This document shows positions 51,840 through 60,405 of a stretch of DNA of 64,000 nucleotides, in pieces. Positions within the stretch are counted from its first letter, which is position 1, and the number at the start of each line of letters is the position of its first letter. A model generated the notes under the pieces. The model was given only the letters and a program-made list of their open reading frames with translations, was not told the origin of the DNA and did not search any database. Where the stretch lies: positions 62,001 through 126,000 of the forward strand of contig JANOJL010000045.1 in assembly GCA_031418715.1 (NCBI GenBank), written 5' to 3'. Both the position numbers and the translations under genes were made by a program. This stretch comes from JANMDU01 sp031418715. Lineage in GTDB: Bacteria > Pseudomonadota > Gammaproteobacteria > Burkholderiales > Burkholderiaceae_C.

Positions 51840-52499
51840 TCAAGCCATCACGCAAGCTTGCTTGGAGGCGTCTGCCAAGCGGCGCAGCTCCCGCAACAGT
51901 TCGTGCCATGAGTTAGACCAAGCGTGGTGCGAACTGCGAATATGCTGTAACTGCACACCATCCTGCGGCCAACGTGAAGCGGCCAATTCAAAATGCTCAG
52001 CCATCCGCTCGCGCTGACACACGAGCAAAGCGCCCACATGCAAGTAAGCGCCCTTGCCTTCGCAACTCACGCGCGCAATGCTCACCGCATGCGGCACGCT
52101 GGGTAGATGCAAGGCCATCGGTTTGCTCCAGAGGCTGCTGGCCTGTGTATGCCAATGGTTTTGCAAATACTTAGCCGCCTCGGGCTGTTGCACTGAAGCC
52201 TGCAAATGCAGGCCATGGGCAGCAAACACCACCAAGCGGCCTTGCTCATCGCGGGCTACGGCAAAGCTGTTGGCCTTCAAACCTGTGGGCAGCAATTGCG
52301 GTTGTATGCCTTGCTGACGCACAAAATTCCAAACGCAACCATCGGGCCCAATCGCAAAGCTGTCTTCGCGTCCATCGCTTTGAATGACGACTGTGCCCTG
52401 CCAATCGATCCGATCAACCGCGAACGGTTCAGCCTCAGCGAGCGAGTTTGGTTGAACGTCTTGAAACGCGGCAGCGGGGGTGTGCGGGGCGAGTAGCAT
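51840..52499 (-). CDS. protein of unknown function
   Basis: The ATG at 52499 gives 219 residues; a longer TTG start at 52523 is possible, and neither has a clear ribosome site. There is no signal peptide or membrane segment. The sequence has a beta-rich middle (GTVVIQSDGREDSFAIGPDG, EQGRLVVFAAHGLHLQA) and a helical end (WHELLRELRRLADASKQ). I do not recognise a family. It is convergent with dadA (5 bp apart) and divergent from the winged-helix/TPR gene. Codon use fits the neighbours, so it is probably a real gene. Confidence 0.65.
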   Translation of the reverse strand: MLLAPHTPAAAFQDVQPNSLAEAEPFAVDRIDWQGTVVIQSDGREDSFAIGPDGCVWNFVRQQGIQPQLLPTGLKANSFAVARDEQGRLVVFAAHGLHLQASVQQPEAAKYLQNHWHTQASSLWSKPMALHLPSVPHAVSIARVSCEGKGAYLHVGALLVCQRERMAEHFELAASRWPQDGVQLQHIRSSHHAWSNSWHELLRELRRLADASKQACVMA

Positions 52500-52620
52500 G
52501 GCAAATTGGTTATGGTCATACAAATAGAAACAATAGGGTTAGTGTGCCTCCGGGTAAACTAAATGTCCTGAAAAAGTATTCATATCGGCCTTAAAAATCC
52601 TGAAATCTGCGCCTTCTGCC

Positions 52621-54213
52621 ATGCCTGCTCCCTTTGTTTTTGGTTCTTTCTCTTTGCATACCCATGAGCGTCGCTTGCTGCGCGATGGCGAGCCTTTGCT
52701 GCTGGGTGCCCGTGCGTTTGATGTGTTGTGCGCTTTGGTTCAGCATGCGGGCGAGCTTGTAAGTAAAGACCAACTTTTCAACTGGGTCTGGCCAGGCCGT
52801 GTGGTGGTGGAAAACAATTTACAGGTTCACATCTCTACGTTGCGCAAAATACTGGGCGCAGAAATGATCGCTACCGTGCCCGGGCGTGGCTATCGGTTCA
52901 CAGCTGTGGTCACCAAGCCTGCGTTTGAGCCCTACCTTGTGGCTGCTTCTGCATCTGCTCAAGCCGCCGCAGATGACATCGCCAATATCAGTGCGGCCTG
53001 CCGCTCACTGGCTGTCTTGCCGTTTCAAAATGTGGGCGGTTTGTCTGAAGAAGAGTATTTCTCTGATGGCATTGCAGAAGATGTGATCAGCCATCTCACG
53101 CGCTCGCCTTGGCTCTTCGTGGTGGCGCGGAATTCTTCGTTCACCTACCGCCACAGCAGCGCCAGCGCGGCAGAGATCAGCCGCGAGTTGCAGGTGCATT
53201 ATTTGGTGACGGGTAGCGTGCGGCGTGTGCAAGATGCGCAGGGTACGATGCGCGTGCGCGTTAGCGCAGATTTGGTTGACGGTTCGCGCAACGAAACGCT
53301 TTGGTCGCAGCGCTTTGACAGCCCATTGGCTGATTTGCTTGGGCTTCAAGAGCAGATTGCAGCGCAGATCGTGAGCGCGATTGAACCAGTAGCGCTGCGC
53401 CGCGAAGAGCAACGCGCCTTGCAAACCACTGCACAGACCAGCTCTCCGGCAAAAGTGAAGCATTGGGATTTGCTGATGCAAGCGCGGTGGCATTTTTGGC
53501 GTTCCACGCGCGAACACTTGCAAACCAGTGAAGCGCTGTTGCAGCAATCCCTGCAAGAGCTGCCCAGCAGCAGCGCCAGCTCTGCGCTTTTGGCCTTTGT
53601 GCACATGTCGCGCGTCTGGGCGGGTTGGGCGCCTGAGCCACGCGCCGTGCTGCAAGAAGCGCTGCGCTGTGCGATGCATGCCGTGAACCAAGACGATCGC
53701 GACAGCTATGCCCATTTCACCTTAGGCACAGCCCTGTCTTGCGTGGGCCAGATGAACCAAGCGATTGTGGAAATGGAGCATGCGCTCGCGCTGTATCCGC
53801 AAGCTGCCGCTGCTGCGGGCGAGCTGGCTCGTTTGTTGGCCTTCAGTGGCCGCAGCGATGAAGCTCATGAATTCGCCCTGCAAGCCATCGATGCCAGCCC
53901 ACATGATCCGCATCTGAGCCTGTGGGTACGCACCCGAGCGATTGCCTGCTTCGTCGAGGCTGATTACGAGCAAGGTGCGCATTACGCGATGCAGGCTGTG
54001 GCCAAACGCCCTGATTGGTTTTTCAACCACTACACACTGGCCGCCTGCCAAGCCCTGAGCGGCCAACAGGAGGCCGCTCGCGCCAGCTTGCAAGCCGCAC
54101 AGAAGCAAGGCCGCTACAACCTAGCCGCCCTGCGTATCGGGCATCCATTTGTACAAGACGCCCATTTGCAACGCTTCGTTCAGGCGCTACAAAGTGTGAG
54201 CTGGGAAGCTTGA
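52621..54213 (+). CDS. winged-helix (CadC/OmpR-type) regulator with TolB-like and TPR domains
   Basis: The protein has 530 residues. The N-terminal DNA-binding winged helix (about 1-100; LLLGARAFDVLCALVQHAGE, VVVENNLQVHISTLRK) is followed by a TolB/adenylate-cyclase-associated region (LAVLPFQNVGGLSEEEYFSD ... YLVTGSVRRVQD, about 125-260). Tetratricopeptide-like helices fill the C-terminal half (about 300-520). No membrane helix separates them, unlike CadC. Such regulators are common in Burkholderiales but their signals are unknown. The BLUF gene follows 71 bp later on the same strand. Confidence 0.82.
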   Translation: MPAPFVFGSFSLHTHERRLLRDGEPLLLGARAFDVLCALVQHAGELVSKDQLFNWVWPGRVVVENNLQVHISTLRKILGAEMIATVPGRGYRFTAVVTKPAFEPYLVAASASAQAAADDIANISAACRSLAVLPFQNVGGLSEEEYFSDGIAEDVISHLTRSPWLFVVARNSSFTYRHSSASAAEISRELQVHYLVTGSVRRVQDAQGTMRVRVSADLVDGSRNETLWSQRFDSPLADLLGLQEQIAAQIVSAIEPVALRREEQRALQTTAQTSSPAKVKHWDLLMQARWHFWRSTREHLQTSEALLQQSLQELPSSSASSALLAFVHMSRVWAGWAPEPRAVLQEALRCAMHAVNQDDRDSYAHFTLGTALSCVGQMNQAIVEMEHALALYPQAAAAAGELARLLAFSGRSDEAHEFALQAIDASPHDPHLSLWVRTRAIACFVEADYEQGAHYAMQAVAKRPDWFFNHYTLAACQALSGQQEAARASLQAAQKQGRYNLAALRIGHPFVQDAHLQRFVQALQSVSWEA

Positions 54214-54284
54214 TACCCTATGTCTTTGCCCTACAGATAGCAACACCTTGTCGTTTGTGTAAAGATGAAGCCAAAGGAAAAAAT

Positions 54285-54704
54285 ATGCTCATTCAACTCA
54301 CCTACGCCAGCCGCACTTCATCCGTCTTTACCAACGACGATTTAGGCAGTATTTTGAAAGCCTCCCAACGCAACAACGCCCGAGTTGGTGTCACCGGCGC
54401 TCTCTGCCTAGCAAACGGCATCTTCTTGCAACAACTCGAAGGCGACCGCGCCGAAGTCAACCGCCTCTATCACCGCATCTTGGCCGACCCGCGCCACCGC
54501 GAACCCGCCGTACTCGATTTCGCCGAAATCACCAGCCGCCGCTTCTCCACTTGGTCGATGGGCTCACTCGCGCCGCTAGAGGCCAACCGCCACATCTTCC
54601 TCAAATACTCCCGCTCCGCCAGCTTTGACCCGTATGGCATGAGCGGCTCTACCCTGCAAGCCTTTTTCAGCGAGCTGCTGGCCAACGGCGAATGGATCGT
54701 GTGA
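54285..54704 (+). CDS. BLUF-domain blue-light photoreceptor
   Basis: The ATG at 54285, with AAAGGAAAA upstream, gives 139 residues. The BLUF flavin-binding features are all visible: Tyr7 in QLTYASR, Asn31 in RNNARVGVTGAL, and Gln49/Gln50 in GIFLQQLEGD, followed by the second helix. A short C-terminal helical cap completes it, so this is a stand-alone short BLUF protein like PixD or BlrB, acting by protein contact. The neighbouring upstream winged-helix regulator is a possible partner, but nothing in the sequence proves it. Confidence 0.92.
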   Translation: MLIQLTYASRTSSVFTNDDLGSILKASQRNNARVGVTGALCLANGIFLQQLEGDRAEVNRLYHRILADPRHREPAVLDFAEITSRRFSTWSMGSLAPLEANRHIFLKYSRSASFDPYGMSGSTLQAFFSELLANGEWIV

Positions 54705-54714
54705 TCGACCGCTC

Positions 54715-54740
54715 TTTGCAGACTTGGGCGAGTCTGCAAA
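54715..54740 (+). terminator. hairpin after the BLUF gene
   Basis: A perfect 10-bp stem (TTTGCAGACT/AGTCTGCAAA) with a 6-nt loop, 10 bp after the BLUF stop. There is no T-run directly after it, so it is either a weak terminator or an RNA-stabilising hairpin. Confidence 0.5.
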
Positions 54741-54756
54741 AGTGATATAAGGGTTC

Positions 54757-54825
54757 ATTTTTAAGGCAAAATCGGCCTCTACCCGTTATAAAACCTGCGC
54801 AGTATGCTATGTAATTCATAGTGAT
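54757..54825 (+). repeat. dispersed repeat, copy 12
   Basis: The most complete copy in the window: TTTTTAAGGCAAAATCGGCC, CTACCCGTTATAAAACCTGC, GCAGTATGCTATG, AATTCATAGTGAT. The CTATG/CATAG arms can pair. It ends 22 bp before the MmeI-type gene. Confidence 0.92.
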
Positions 54826-54847
54826 TCCGCACAACTTGAGAGCCGCC

Positions 54848-57715
54848 ATGCCCCTGAGCTGGAGTGAGATCCGAGACCGCGCCGTCGCCTTCAGCCGCGA
54901 GTACCGCGACGCGCAAAGTGAGAAATCGCTTTCGCAGCAGTTTTGGCGTGATTTTTTTCACGTTTTTGGCGTCGACGCCAAGCGAGTGACCAGTTACGAG
55001 CAGCAGGTGAAAATCACGCGAGCCGATGAAAAGGTCAGCAACGGCTGGATTGATGTCTTTTGGCGCGGCAAGCTGCTCATTGAAATGAAAAGTGCGGGAC
55101 AAAACCTAGACCGCGCCTTTGCCCAAGCCTTGGAATATTTCGACAATCTGAAAGAGCGCGATATGCCGCGCTTTATTGTCGTTTGTGACTTTCAGAATTT
55201 TCGACTGTTCGATCTCGAAACAAAGCAAGACCTGCGTTTCAAACTGGCTGATTTGTCCAAACACATCAGATATTTTGCTTTCATCCCCGGTTATCAGGTG
55301 CAGACCATTGCGCCGCAAGATCCGGTCAATATCAAAGCCGTGCGCCGCCTGCGCGATTTGCATGATGCGCTGCGCAAAAATGGATACGAAGGCCATGATC
55401 TTCGCGTCTTCCTCGTGCGCATCCTGTTTTGCCTGTTTGCAGACGACACCGGCATCTTCCAGCCCGCTGGCCGCTTCAAAGAGCTGCTCGATCAACTTAC
55501 CGACCCCGCCGAAGTGGGCCGCCAGCTCACTGAGCTGTTTGAAATTCTCAACACGCCAGAAGAGAAGCGGCAAAAAGCCCATGCCGAGAATTACGCGGGC
55601 TTTCGCTATATCAACGGCAAGCTCTTTTCCGAGCGCATCGCCACGCCCGCGCTCGACGAAGCCGCCCGCGAAGCGCTGCTGGAAGCCGCAGCGCTCGACT
55701 GGAGCGCGATTTCACCCGCCATCTTCGGCGCGATGTTTCAAGACGTGATGAATGACAAGGAGCGCCGCGACATTGGGGCGCACTATACGAGCGAGGAAAA
55801 CATCCTCAAGCTCATCAAGCCACTGTTTTTAGACGATCTGTGGGCGAAATTCCATAAAGTCAAAACCAACCGCGCACGCCTCTTTGAATTCCACAAAAGC
55901 CTGCGCTTGCTGCATTTTTTCGATCCTGCCTGCGGTTGCGGTAATTTTTTGGTCATCACCTACCGCGAGCTGCGCAAGCTCGAAGCGGAGATTTTGCGCA
56001 CCGCCTATGCCGATGGCCAGCAAATGCTCGATGTGCATCAGTTCACCACGGTGGATGTGGATCAGTTTTATGGCATCGAGATCGAAGAGTTCCCCGCCCA
56101 AATCGCCCAAGTCGCGCTTTGGCTGACTGATCACCAAATTAACCGCGCCTTAAGCGATGAATTCGGCAAATATTTTGACCGCCTGCCGCTCAAAAGTACA
56201 CCGCATATTCACCACGGCAATGCGCTGCTGGTGGATTGGGAAGATGTGTTGCCCGCTTCGCAATGCAGCTATGTGCTGGGTAATCCGCCGTTTGTGGGCT
56301 ACAGCTATCAAAGCAAAGAGCAAAAAGCGGATATGGTGCAAGTGATGCACGGCGTTGAAGGCGCAGGTGTGCTGGATTTGGTCACGGCTTGGTATGTGAA
56401 GGCTGCGCGGTATATGAAGGCAGCACAATTTCAAAGCGAAAACGACCTCCAGCCAGCGAATAATCTGCGTAGAGTGCTATCAAATCCATTGCGATCTGCT
56501 TTCGTTTCAACCAACAGCATCACGCAAGGCGAGCAAGTCGGCGTGCTCTGGAGCTGGCTGCTCGCGCAAGGTATCGAGATCGGTTTTGCCCACCGCACCT
56601 TCAAATGGAGCAACGAAGCCTCGGGCAAAGCCGCCGTGCATTGCGTCGTTATAGGCTTTGGTTATGAATGGGGGGGGGTAAAGACGATTTACGAATATGC
56701 CGACATCGCTGGCGAGCCTGTCGCCTTGACTGTCAGCAATATCAACCCCTATCTCGTCGATGCGCCCAACGTCTTTTTGCAAAAGCGTAGCAAGCCCATC
56801 TGCTCAGTGCCGCCTATTTCTCGCGGCAGCGATGCCACAGACGACGGTAATCTTCTTCTATCCACAGAGGAGCGAAATGAGTTAATCGCCCAAGACCCAC
56901 ATGCTGAACCTTGGATTAAGCGCTTTGTCATGGGAAATGAGTTCATCAACAGCATTGACCGCTGGTGTCTCTGGCTCGATGGTATTTCGCCCAAAGAGCT
57001 TCGCTCGCTTTCGCAGGTCAGCAAGCGCGTTGCAGCAGTTAAGCTCTTTCGTGAAAAGAGCAAACGAGAAAAAACGCAGCAAATGGCGGATTTCCCCACG
57101 TCTTTCGGCGAACCACGGCAACCCAAGCAAAGCTATTTGGCGATTCCAAAAGTCTCCTCAGAGCGTCGAAGCTTCATTCCAATGGATTTTCTGAATGCAG
57201 ATGTGATTGCTGGCGACAAACTTTTCACCATGGCCGATACCAATTTGTTTCATTTCGGCATCTTGACCTCAACGATGCATATGGCTTGGATGCGCACAAC
57301 ATGCGGGCGCTTGAAGAGTGATTACAGCTACTCCAACACCATCGTCTACAACAACTTCCCCTGGCCAGCCGAACTGCTCTTTTCAGATGAAAAAGAGCCT
57401 CTAGCCTTTATAAAATCTGCGCGGAGCGCTATTGAATCAGGAGCGCAAGCGGTGCTCGATACACGTGCCCAGTTCCCGGAAAGCAGCTTGGCCGACCTGT
57501 ATGACCCGCTGGCCATGCCGCCCGCCTTGCTCAAAGCCCACCAAAAGCTCGATGCGGCGGTGGACAAAGCCTACGAATTCTCGGGCGGGAAAAAGATCTA
57601 CAAAACCGACGCCGAGCGCGTGGCCTTTCTTTTCGAGCTGTATCAGCGCCTGACGAGCCTGCTGCCCACCGAAAGCGCCAAAAAGCCCCGAAAATCAAGC
57701 AAAAAGAGGCTCTAG
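54848..57715 (+). CDS. MmeI-type (type IIL) restriction-modification enzyme
   Basis: From the ATG at 54848 the protein has 955 residues. The nuclease motif D69-x9-E79-x-K81 (GWIDVFWRGKLLIEMKSAG) matches the spacing known for MmeI (D70, E80, K82). A helical connector follows, then an adenine-N6 methyltransferase domain with motif I FFDPACGCGNFL (about 356-367) and motif IV NPPF (about 478). The target-recognition domain follows, then FPWP and LADLYDPLAMPPALLKAH near the end. One polypeptide cuts and methylates DNA. The frame carries repeat copies 13 and 14 and ends inside copy 15. A GTG start at 54821 lies in copy 12 and is less likely. Confidence 0.9.
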   Translation: MPLSWSEIRDRAVAFSREYRDAQSEKSLSQQFWRDFFHVFGVDAKRVTSYEQQVKITRADEKVSNGWIDVFWRGKLLIEMKSAGQNLDRAFAQALEYFDNLKERDMPRFIVVCDFQNFRLFDLETKQDLRFKLADLSKHIRYFAFIPGYQVQTIAPQDPVNIKAVRRLRDLHDALRKNGYEGHDLRVFLVRILFCLFADDTGIFQPAGRFKELLDQLTDPAEVGRQLTELFEILNTPEEKRQKAHAENYAGFRYINGKLFSERIATPALDEAAREALLEAAALDWSAISPAIFGAMFQDVMNDKERRDIGAHYTSEENILKLIKPLFLDDLWAKFHKVKTNRARLFEFHKSLRLLHFFDPACGCGNFLVITYRELRKLEAEILRTAYADGQQMLDVHQFTTVDVDQFYGIEIEEFPAQIAQVALWLTDHQINRALSDEFGKYFDRLPLKSTPHIHHGNALLVDWEDVLPASQCSYVLGNPPFVGYSYQSKEQKADMVQVMHGVEGAGVLDLVTAWYVKAARYMKAAQFQSENDLQPANNLRRVLSNPLRSAFVSTNSITQGEQVGVLWSWLLAQGIEIGFAHRTFKWSNEASGKAAVHCVVIGFGYEWGGVKTIYEYADIAGEPVALTVSNINPYLVDAPNVFLQKRSKPICSVPPISRGSDATDDGNLLLSTEERNELIAQDPHAEPWIKRFVMGNEFINSIDRWCLWLDGISPKELRSLSQVSKRVAAVKLFREKSKREKTQQMADFPTSFGEPRQPKQSYLAIPKVSSERRSFIPMDFLNADVIAGDKLFTMADTNLFHFGILTSTMHMAWMRTTCGRLKSDYSYSNTIVYNNFPWPAELLFSDEKEPLAFIKSARSAIESGAQAVLDTRAQFPESSLADLYDPLAMPPALLKAHQKLDAAVDKAYEFSGGKKIYKTDAERVAFLFELYQRLTSLLPTESAKKPRKSSKKRL
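56427..56492 (+). repeat. dispersed repeat, copy 13, inside the MmeI-type gene
   Basis: CAAAGCGAAAACGACCTCC, then AGCCAGCGAATAATCTGCGT, AGAGTGCTATCAAATC. It encodes QFQSENDLQPANNLRRVLSN between KAARYM and FVSTNSITQGEQ, which are close together in relatives as far as I recall. Confidence 0.85.
57387..57442 (+). repeat. dispersed repeat, copy 14, inside the MmeI-type gene
   Basis: GAGCCTCTAGCCTTTATAAA, ATCTGCGCGGAGCGCTATTG. It encodes EPLAFIKSARSAIES, in the same frame as copies 2 and 9, between NNFPWP and the QAVLDTRAQFP block. Confidence 0.88.
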
Positions 57716-57759
57716 CCGATATGAAATCTGCGCAGAGTGCTATGAAATCAATAGTGACT
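57698..57759 (+). repeat. dispersed repeat, copy 15, at the end of the MmeI-type gene
   Basis: GAGGCTCTAGCCGATATGAA, ATCTGCGCAGAGTGCTATG, ATCAATAGTGACT. The stop codon of the gene lies in its left part, so the last residues (KKRL) come from the repeat. Confidence 0.9.
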
Positions 57760-57770
57760 CAAGGGTCATC

Positions 57771-59465
57771 ATGGTGAGTTTGCCGGTGGGGCTTGATCTT
57801 TCTTCTGCTCAAGTCAGAGAAGAATTTGGGCTTTACAGCACCGACGCAGGCTGGGACGGCTATGGCGTGAATTTGCCTGCGCCGCTGCCACAAGTGCAGA
57901 GATGGATTGAAAGGCTCATGCCCGCTTTGATGCGCGATTTGCTCCCGGTGCTGAGGGTGATGGATGAGAAAATTTCGCCGTCTGTTTGGCTGCATTTGGC
58001 CGCAAGTAACCCTTTGGCGCCTGAAGACCGTGACCCGCTTCGCCAAATTCGCCAAGAAAACCATTTGGATGAAGAGCATGAGCGCTTGCTGGTGCAGGCT
58101 TTAGGGCGCCTGCAGGAGACTTGGGAGCGGGTTCGCCCCAGTTTGCCGGGGCATTTGATGCGCTTTTGGCTGACGATTCGCGTGGGAGCGCGCTATGGGG
58201 AGCGCCAAAGCAATGGCCGCATGGCTTTTATACGTTGCGAGCCAGAATTGAAATGGTATTTCAGCGCGTATTCAAGCGACCATCGCTTGCATGGCACATC
58301 GGTTGAAAGCATTTGGCGTGCGAATACGATCACTGGCGAGGCTGTATCGGGCATGGCCTCGCAAATTGACCATGGCGCGACCCATCACTTGCAAAAAGAG
58401 CTCAAACGAGGATCGCAAGCGGATGCTACCAACGGCTACTGGCCGCCCGACCGCACACGCCAATGGCTGAGCGGCTCGGGGCTGAAGGGGGCGCAACGCC
58501 CCAAATACTTGCCGGCCGGCATGCCGCAATTTGTGGAGATCAGCGCACCGCCGCTCAAGCGCCTGCGGTCTGTGGCGTATGTGTTGGCGCAGCATGCTTT
58601 GCTGCGCTGGCCACAAAAGCTATCGTGGCCGGAGCCCGTGTATTCCAGTGAGCAAGCGCTTTTCATCCCATCAACTTGGGATTTGCTGAGCGGCAATGCC
58701 GATGCAGACGTGTTGCCGCAAAGCCTCACTCAATGGCTGACGCACCTGCGCTTGCTCTGCGCACGGCTTTGCAACCAGATACGCGAACGCACGGCTGCGA
58801 GCGGCCACGGCTGGTATTTGCCCGATTTGGTGACGCTGCGGCTGGGTTTGGATGCAGATGGGATGCGCTGCGCCAGTGTGCGGTTTCGCTTCGGGCCGAA
58901 CTGCGAATTTGAGCGAAGGATGTTTGTGCCTAAAGGCTCTGGCGTGGACTTCGGGCCTAACTCGCCCTCGTGGGAAGCGGCTATGCTGAGGTGCAAGGTA
59001 CTTTGGGGCTACGCTCCTCCCATGACCCCCCATCGACTCTTGTTTCCCGACCTACCTCCTTTTCTGTCGAACCTCGATCCCCATGCACCGCTCAATGCCA
59101 GAGCCTTTGACTTGGGCAAGGCCGGTGCTTTTTCAGATTTGGAGCTTGACCTGATGGGCTGGGAGGAAAGCGTGCGCTGGCTGGCTGGCGGTTGGGACTG
59201 CGAGGAAGAGTATTCCATGGACATGCTGCCGCGCTTTCGGCTCGATGCTTGGCTGCAAAAGCCTGATACTTTTTGGACGGATGAGCTTTGGCAGCGCTTG
59301 CAGGTGGCTGACTTGGTGTATCGCCGCCGCAGCGAAGCGCCAAGCAGGGTGATCGATATCTTGAATTGGGGCTACTCCGCCGAGGAAGCTGAGCGCAGGC
59401 TGGCGCTTTGGCGTGCGCAGCCGGTGCGCTTTTGGTTTGTATGGGTGCAGCCACTGGGTTTGTGA
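57771..59465 (+). CDS. protein of unknown function downstream of the MmeI-type enzyme
   Basis: The ATG at 57771, with AAGGG before it, gives 564 residues. There are no signal peptide and no long hydrophobic segments. The N-terminal half is helical and Arg-rich; the middle has beta-like stretches (GHGWYLPDLVTLRLGLDADG, FRFGPNCEFERRMFVPK); the C-terminal part is Trp-rich (ELDLMGWEESVRWLAGGWD). I recognise no catalytic motif. Its last codons (RFWFVWVQPLGL) are repeated at 60318-60367, so a paralogue once stood there. Position 55 bp after a restriction-modification gene suggests a defence or mobile island, but function is unknown. Confidence 0.7.
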   Translation: MVSLPVGLDLSSAQVREEFGLYSTDAGWDGYGVNLPAPLPQVQRWIERLMPALMRDLLPVLRVMDEKISPSVWLHLAASNPLAPEDRDPLRQIRQENHLDEEHERLLVQALGRLQETWERVRPSLPGHLMRFWLTIRVGARYGERQSNGRMAFIRCEPELKWYFSAYSSDHRLHGTSVESIWRANTITGEAVSGMASQIDHGATHHLQKELKRGSQADATNGYWPPDRTRQWLSGSGLKGAQRPKYLPAGMPQFVEISAPPLKRLRSVAYVLAQHALLRWPQKLSWPEPVYSSEQALFIPSTWDLLSGNADADVLPQSLTQWLTHLRLLCARLCNQIRERTAASGHGWYLPDLVTLRLGLDADGMRCASVRFRFGPNCEFERRMFVPKGSGVDFGPNSPSWEAAMLRCKVLWGYAPPMTPHRLLFPDLPPFLSNLDPHAPLNARAFDLGKAGAFSDLELDLMGWEESVRWLAGGWDCEEEYSMDMLPRFRLDAWLQKPDTFWTDELWQRLQVADLVYRRRSEAPSRVIDILNWGYSAEEAERRLALWRAQPVRFWFVWVQPLGL

Positions 59466-59486
59466 CGAGCCTGGCGACGCGAGTTG

Positions 59487-59642
59487 ATGCGCCCAAACGC
59501 GGCGTCAAAAGCCTTTGCCCGCGTCTTGGATTTTTGGCTCCGCAGGCTGGTTATTATTTGCTCGCCATTGCTATGGCTGGGCGTGGCGATTCCGGTTGCC
59601 GGCGCGCTCGTGCTCCTTGGTGTGTTTTGGCGCGGGTTTTGA
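59487..59642 (+). CDS. possible 51-residue membrane protein
   Basis: This short frame starts 21 bp after the previous stop: MRPNAASKAFARVLDFWLRR followed by a 25-residue hydrophobic helix (LVIICSPLLWLGVAIP and on) and a short WRGF end. The basic segment before the helix suggests a cytoplasmic N-terminus. No good ribosome site is present; coupling to the upstream gene is possible. The family is unknown. Confidence 0.4.
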   Translation: MRPNAASKAFARVLDFWLRRLVIICSPLLWLGVAIPVAGALVLLGVFWRGF

Positions 59643-59809
59643 ATTGATTGACCCTAATTTGCCTGCGTCGCCAAGTCTGTGGCGAGCAGCTCCACAGCCC
59701 AGCTCCGCAAATCTAAACAAGCACGGCTGCTTGCGTCAACCTGTGCAAATCAAAGAACTCAGCGCCTTTGTGGTTGGCAAAGCCCGCCAAGAGTTAAACT
59801 TCGTGCATC

Positions 59810-60043
59810 ATGAATCTCTACGACAACTTCACCATCAACGTCAGCTTGCCCGCCAGCGGCGAGGAGGCTGCCGTGGCCGCTGGAGCGCTAGGCAGCATCA
59901 TTGATGTGGTGGAGCACCTCGGCACCACGTACTTTACGGTGGAGTTTTGCGAGGAAGACGGCACACCCTATGCCACCCACAGCCTGACCGCTGATCAAAT
60001 GAAGCCGCTGCCGCTGGCCAAGCACGAGCCTTTTGCGGCATGA
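59810..60043 (+). CDS. DUF4926-like small protein
   Basis: The protein has 77 residues with an SH3-like pattern: NLYDNFTINVSLP, GALGSIIDVVEHLGTTYFTV, EFCEEDGTPYATHSLTADQM. The G-x-x-G-x-I/V-V, then VEF-x-x-x-D/E-G and T-A order is that of DUF4926. These proteins are often found next to small unknown or toxin-related genes; function not known. Start ATG at 59810; no strong ribosome site. Confidence 0.65.
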   Translation: MNLYDNFTINVSLPASGEEAAVAAGALGSIIDVVEHLGTTYFTVEFCEEDGTPYATHSLTADQMKPLPLAKHEPFAA

Positions 60044-60257
60044 AGACAACAGCAGATTTTGCTTTCCCGCCCATGCCCCCTCGACATGGCAACCGCGCGT
60101 CTTTGACGACAGCGTGAGCCCCGCCATGCAGGCTTGGAATGATCAGTGCATGGCACGAGTCCAGGCCCTGATGGCGCTGCCCAAAGCTGAGCGAAAAGCT
60201 ATTCTTGATGAAATGGCGCGGCAGCTCCAGCCCCAAGCCATGAAAAAACCGACCTAA
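60033..60257 (+). CDS. small hypothetical protein, possibly frameshifted at its start
   Basis: This frame of 74 codons starts at a TTG inside the DUF4926 gene and reads well only from about residue 16 (STWQPRVFDDSVSPAMQAWN ... KAERKAILDEMARQL, a helical pattern). In the next frame an ATG at 60040 overlaps the DUF4926 stop as ATGA and reads MKTTADFAFPPMPP before it fails. A one-base shift near 60075 would join the two into a more natural start. Family unknown. Confidence 0.45.
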   Translation: MRHEDNSRFCFPAHAPSTWQPRVFDDSVSPAMQAWNDQCMARVQALMALPKAERKAILDEMARQLQPQAMKKPT

Positions 60258-60317
60258 ACCTGCGCCTCTATTTGAGCGCTTGCTCGTCGCCTCGAAAGAC
60301 TATGGCACTGTCGTGCT

Positions 60318-60367
60318 CGCAGGCAGAGCGGTTTGGGTTTGTGTGGGTGCAGCCGGTGGGGTTGTGA
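60318..60367 (+). pseudogene. remnant of a duplicate of the unknown gene at 57771
   Basis: The + strand reads AERFGFVWVQPVGL then stop; the gene at 57771-59465 ends VRFWFVWVQPLGL then stop. About 50 bp are related and no upstream coding remains. It marks an old tandem copy or a recombination end. Confidence 0.65.
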
Positions 60368-60405
60368 TTCAGGAAGAGTCAATGACAAGCCGACGAATAC
60401 TGATT

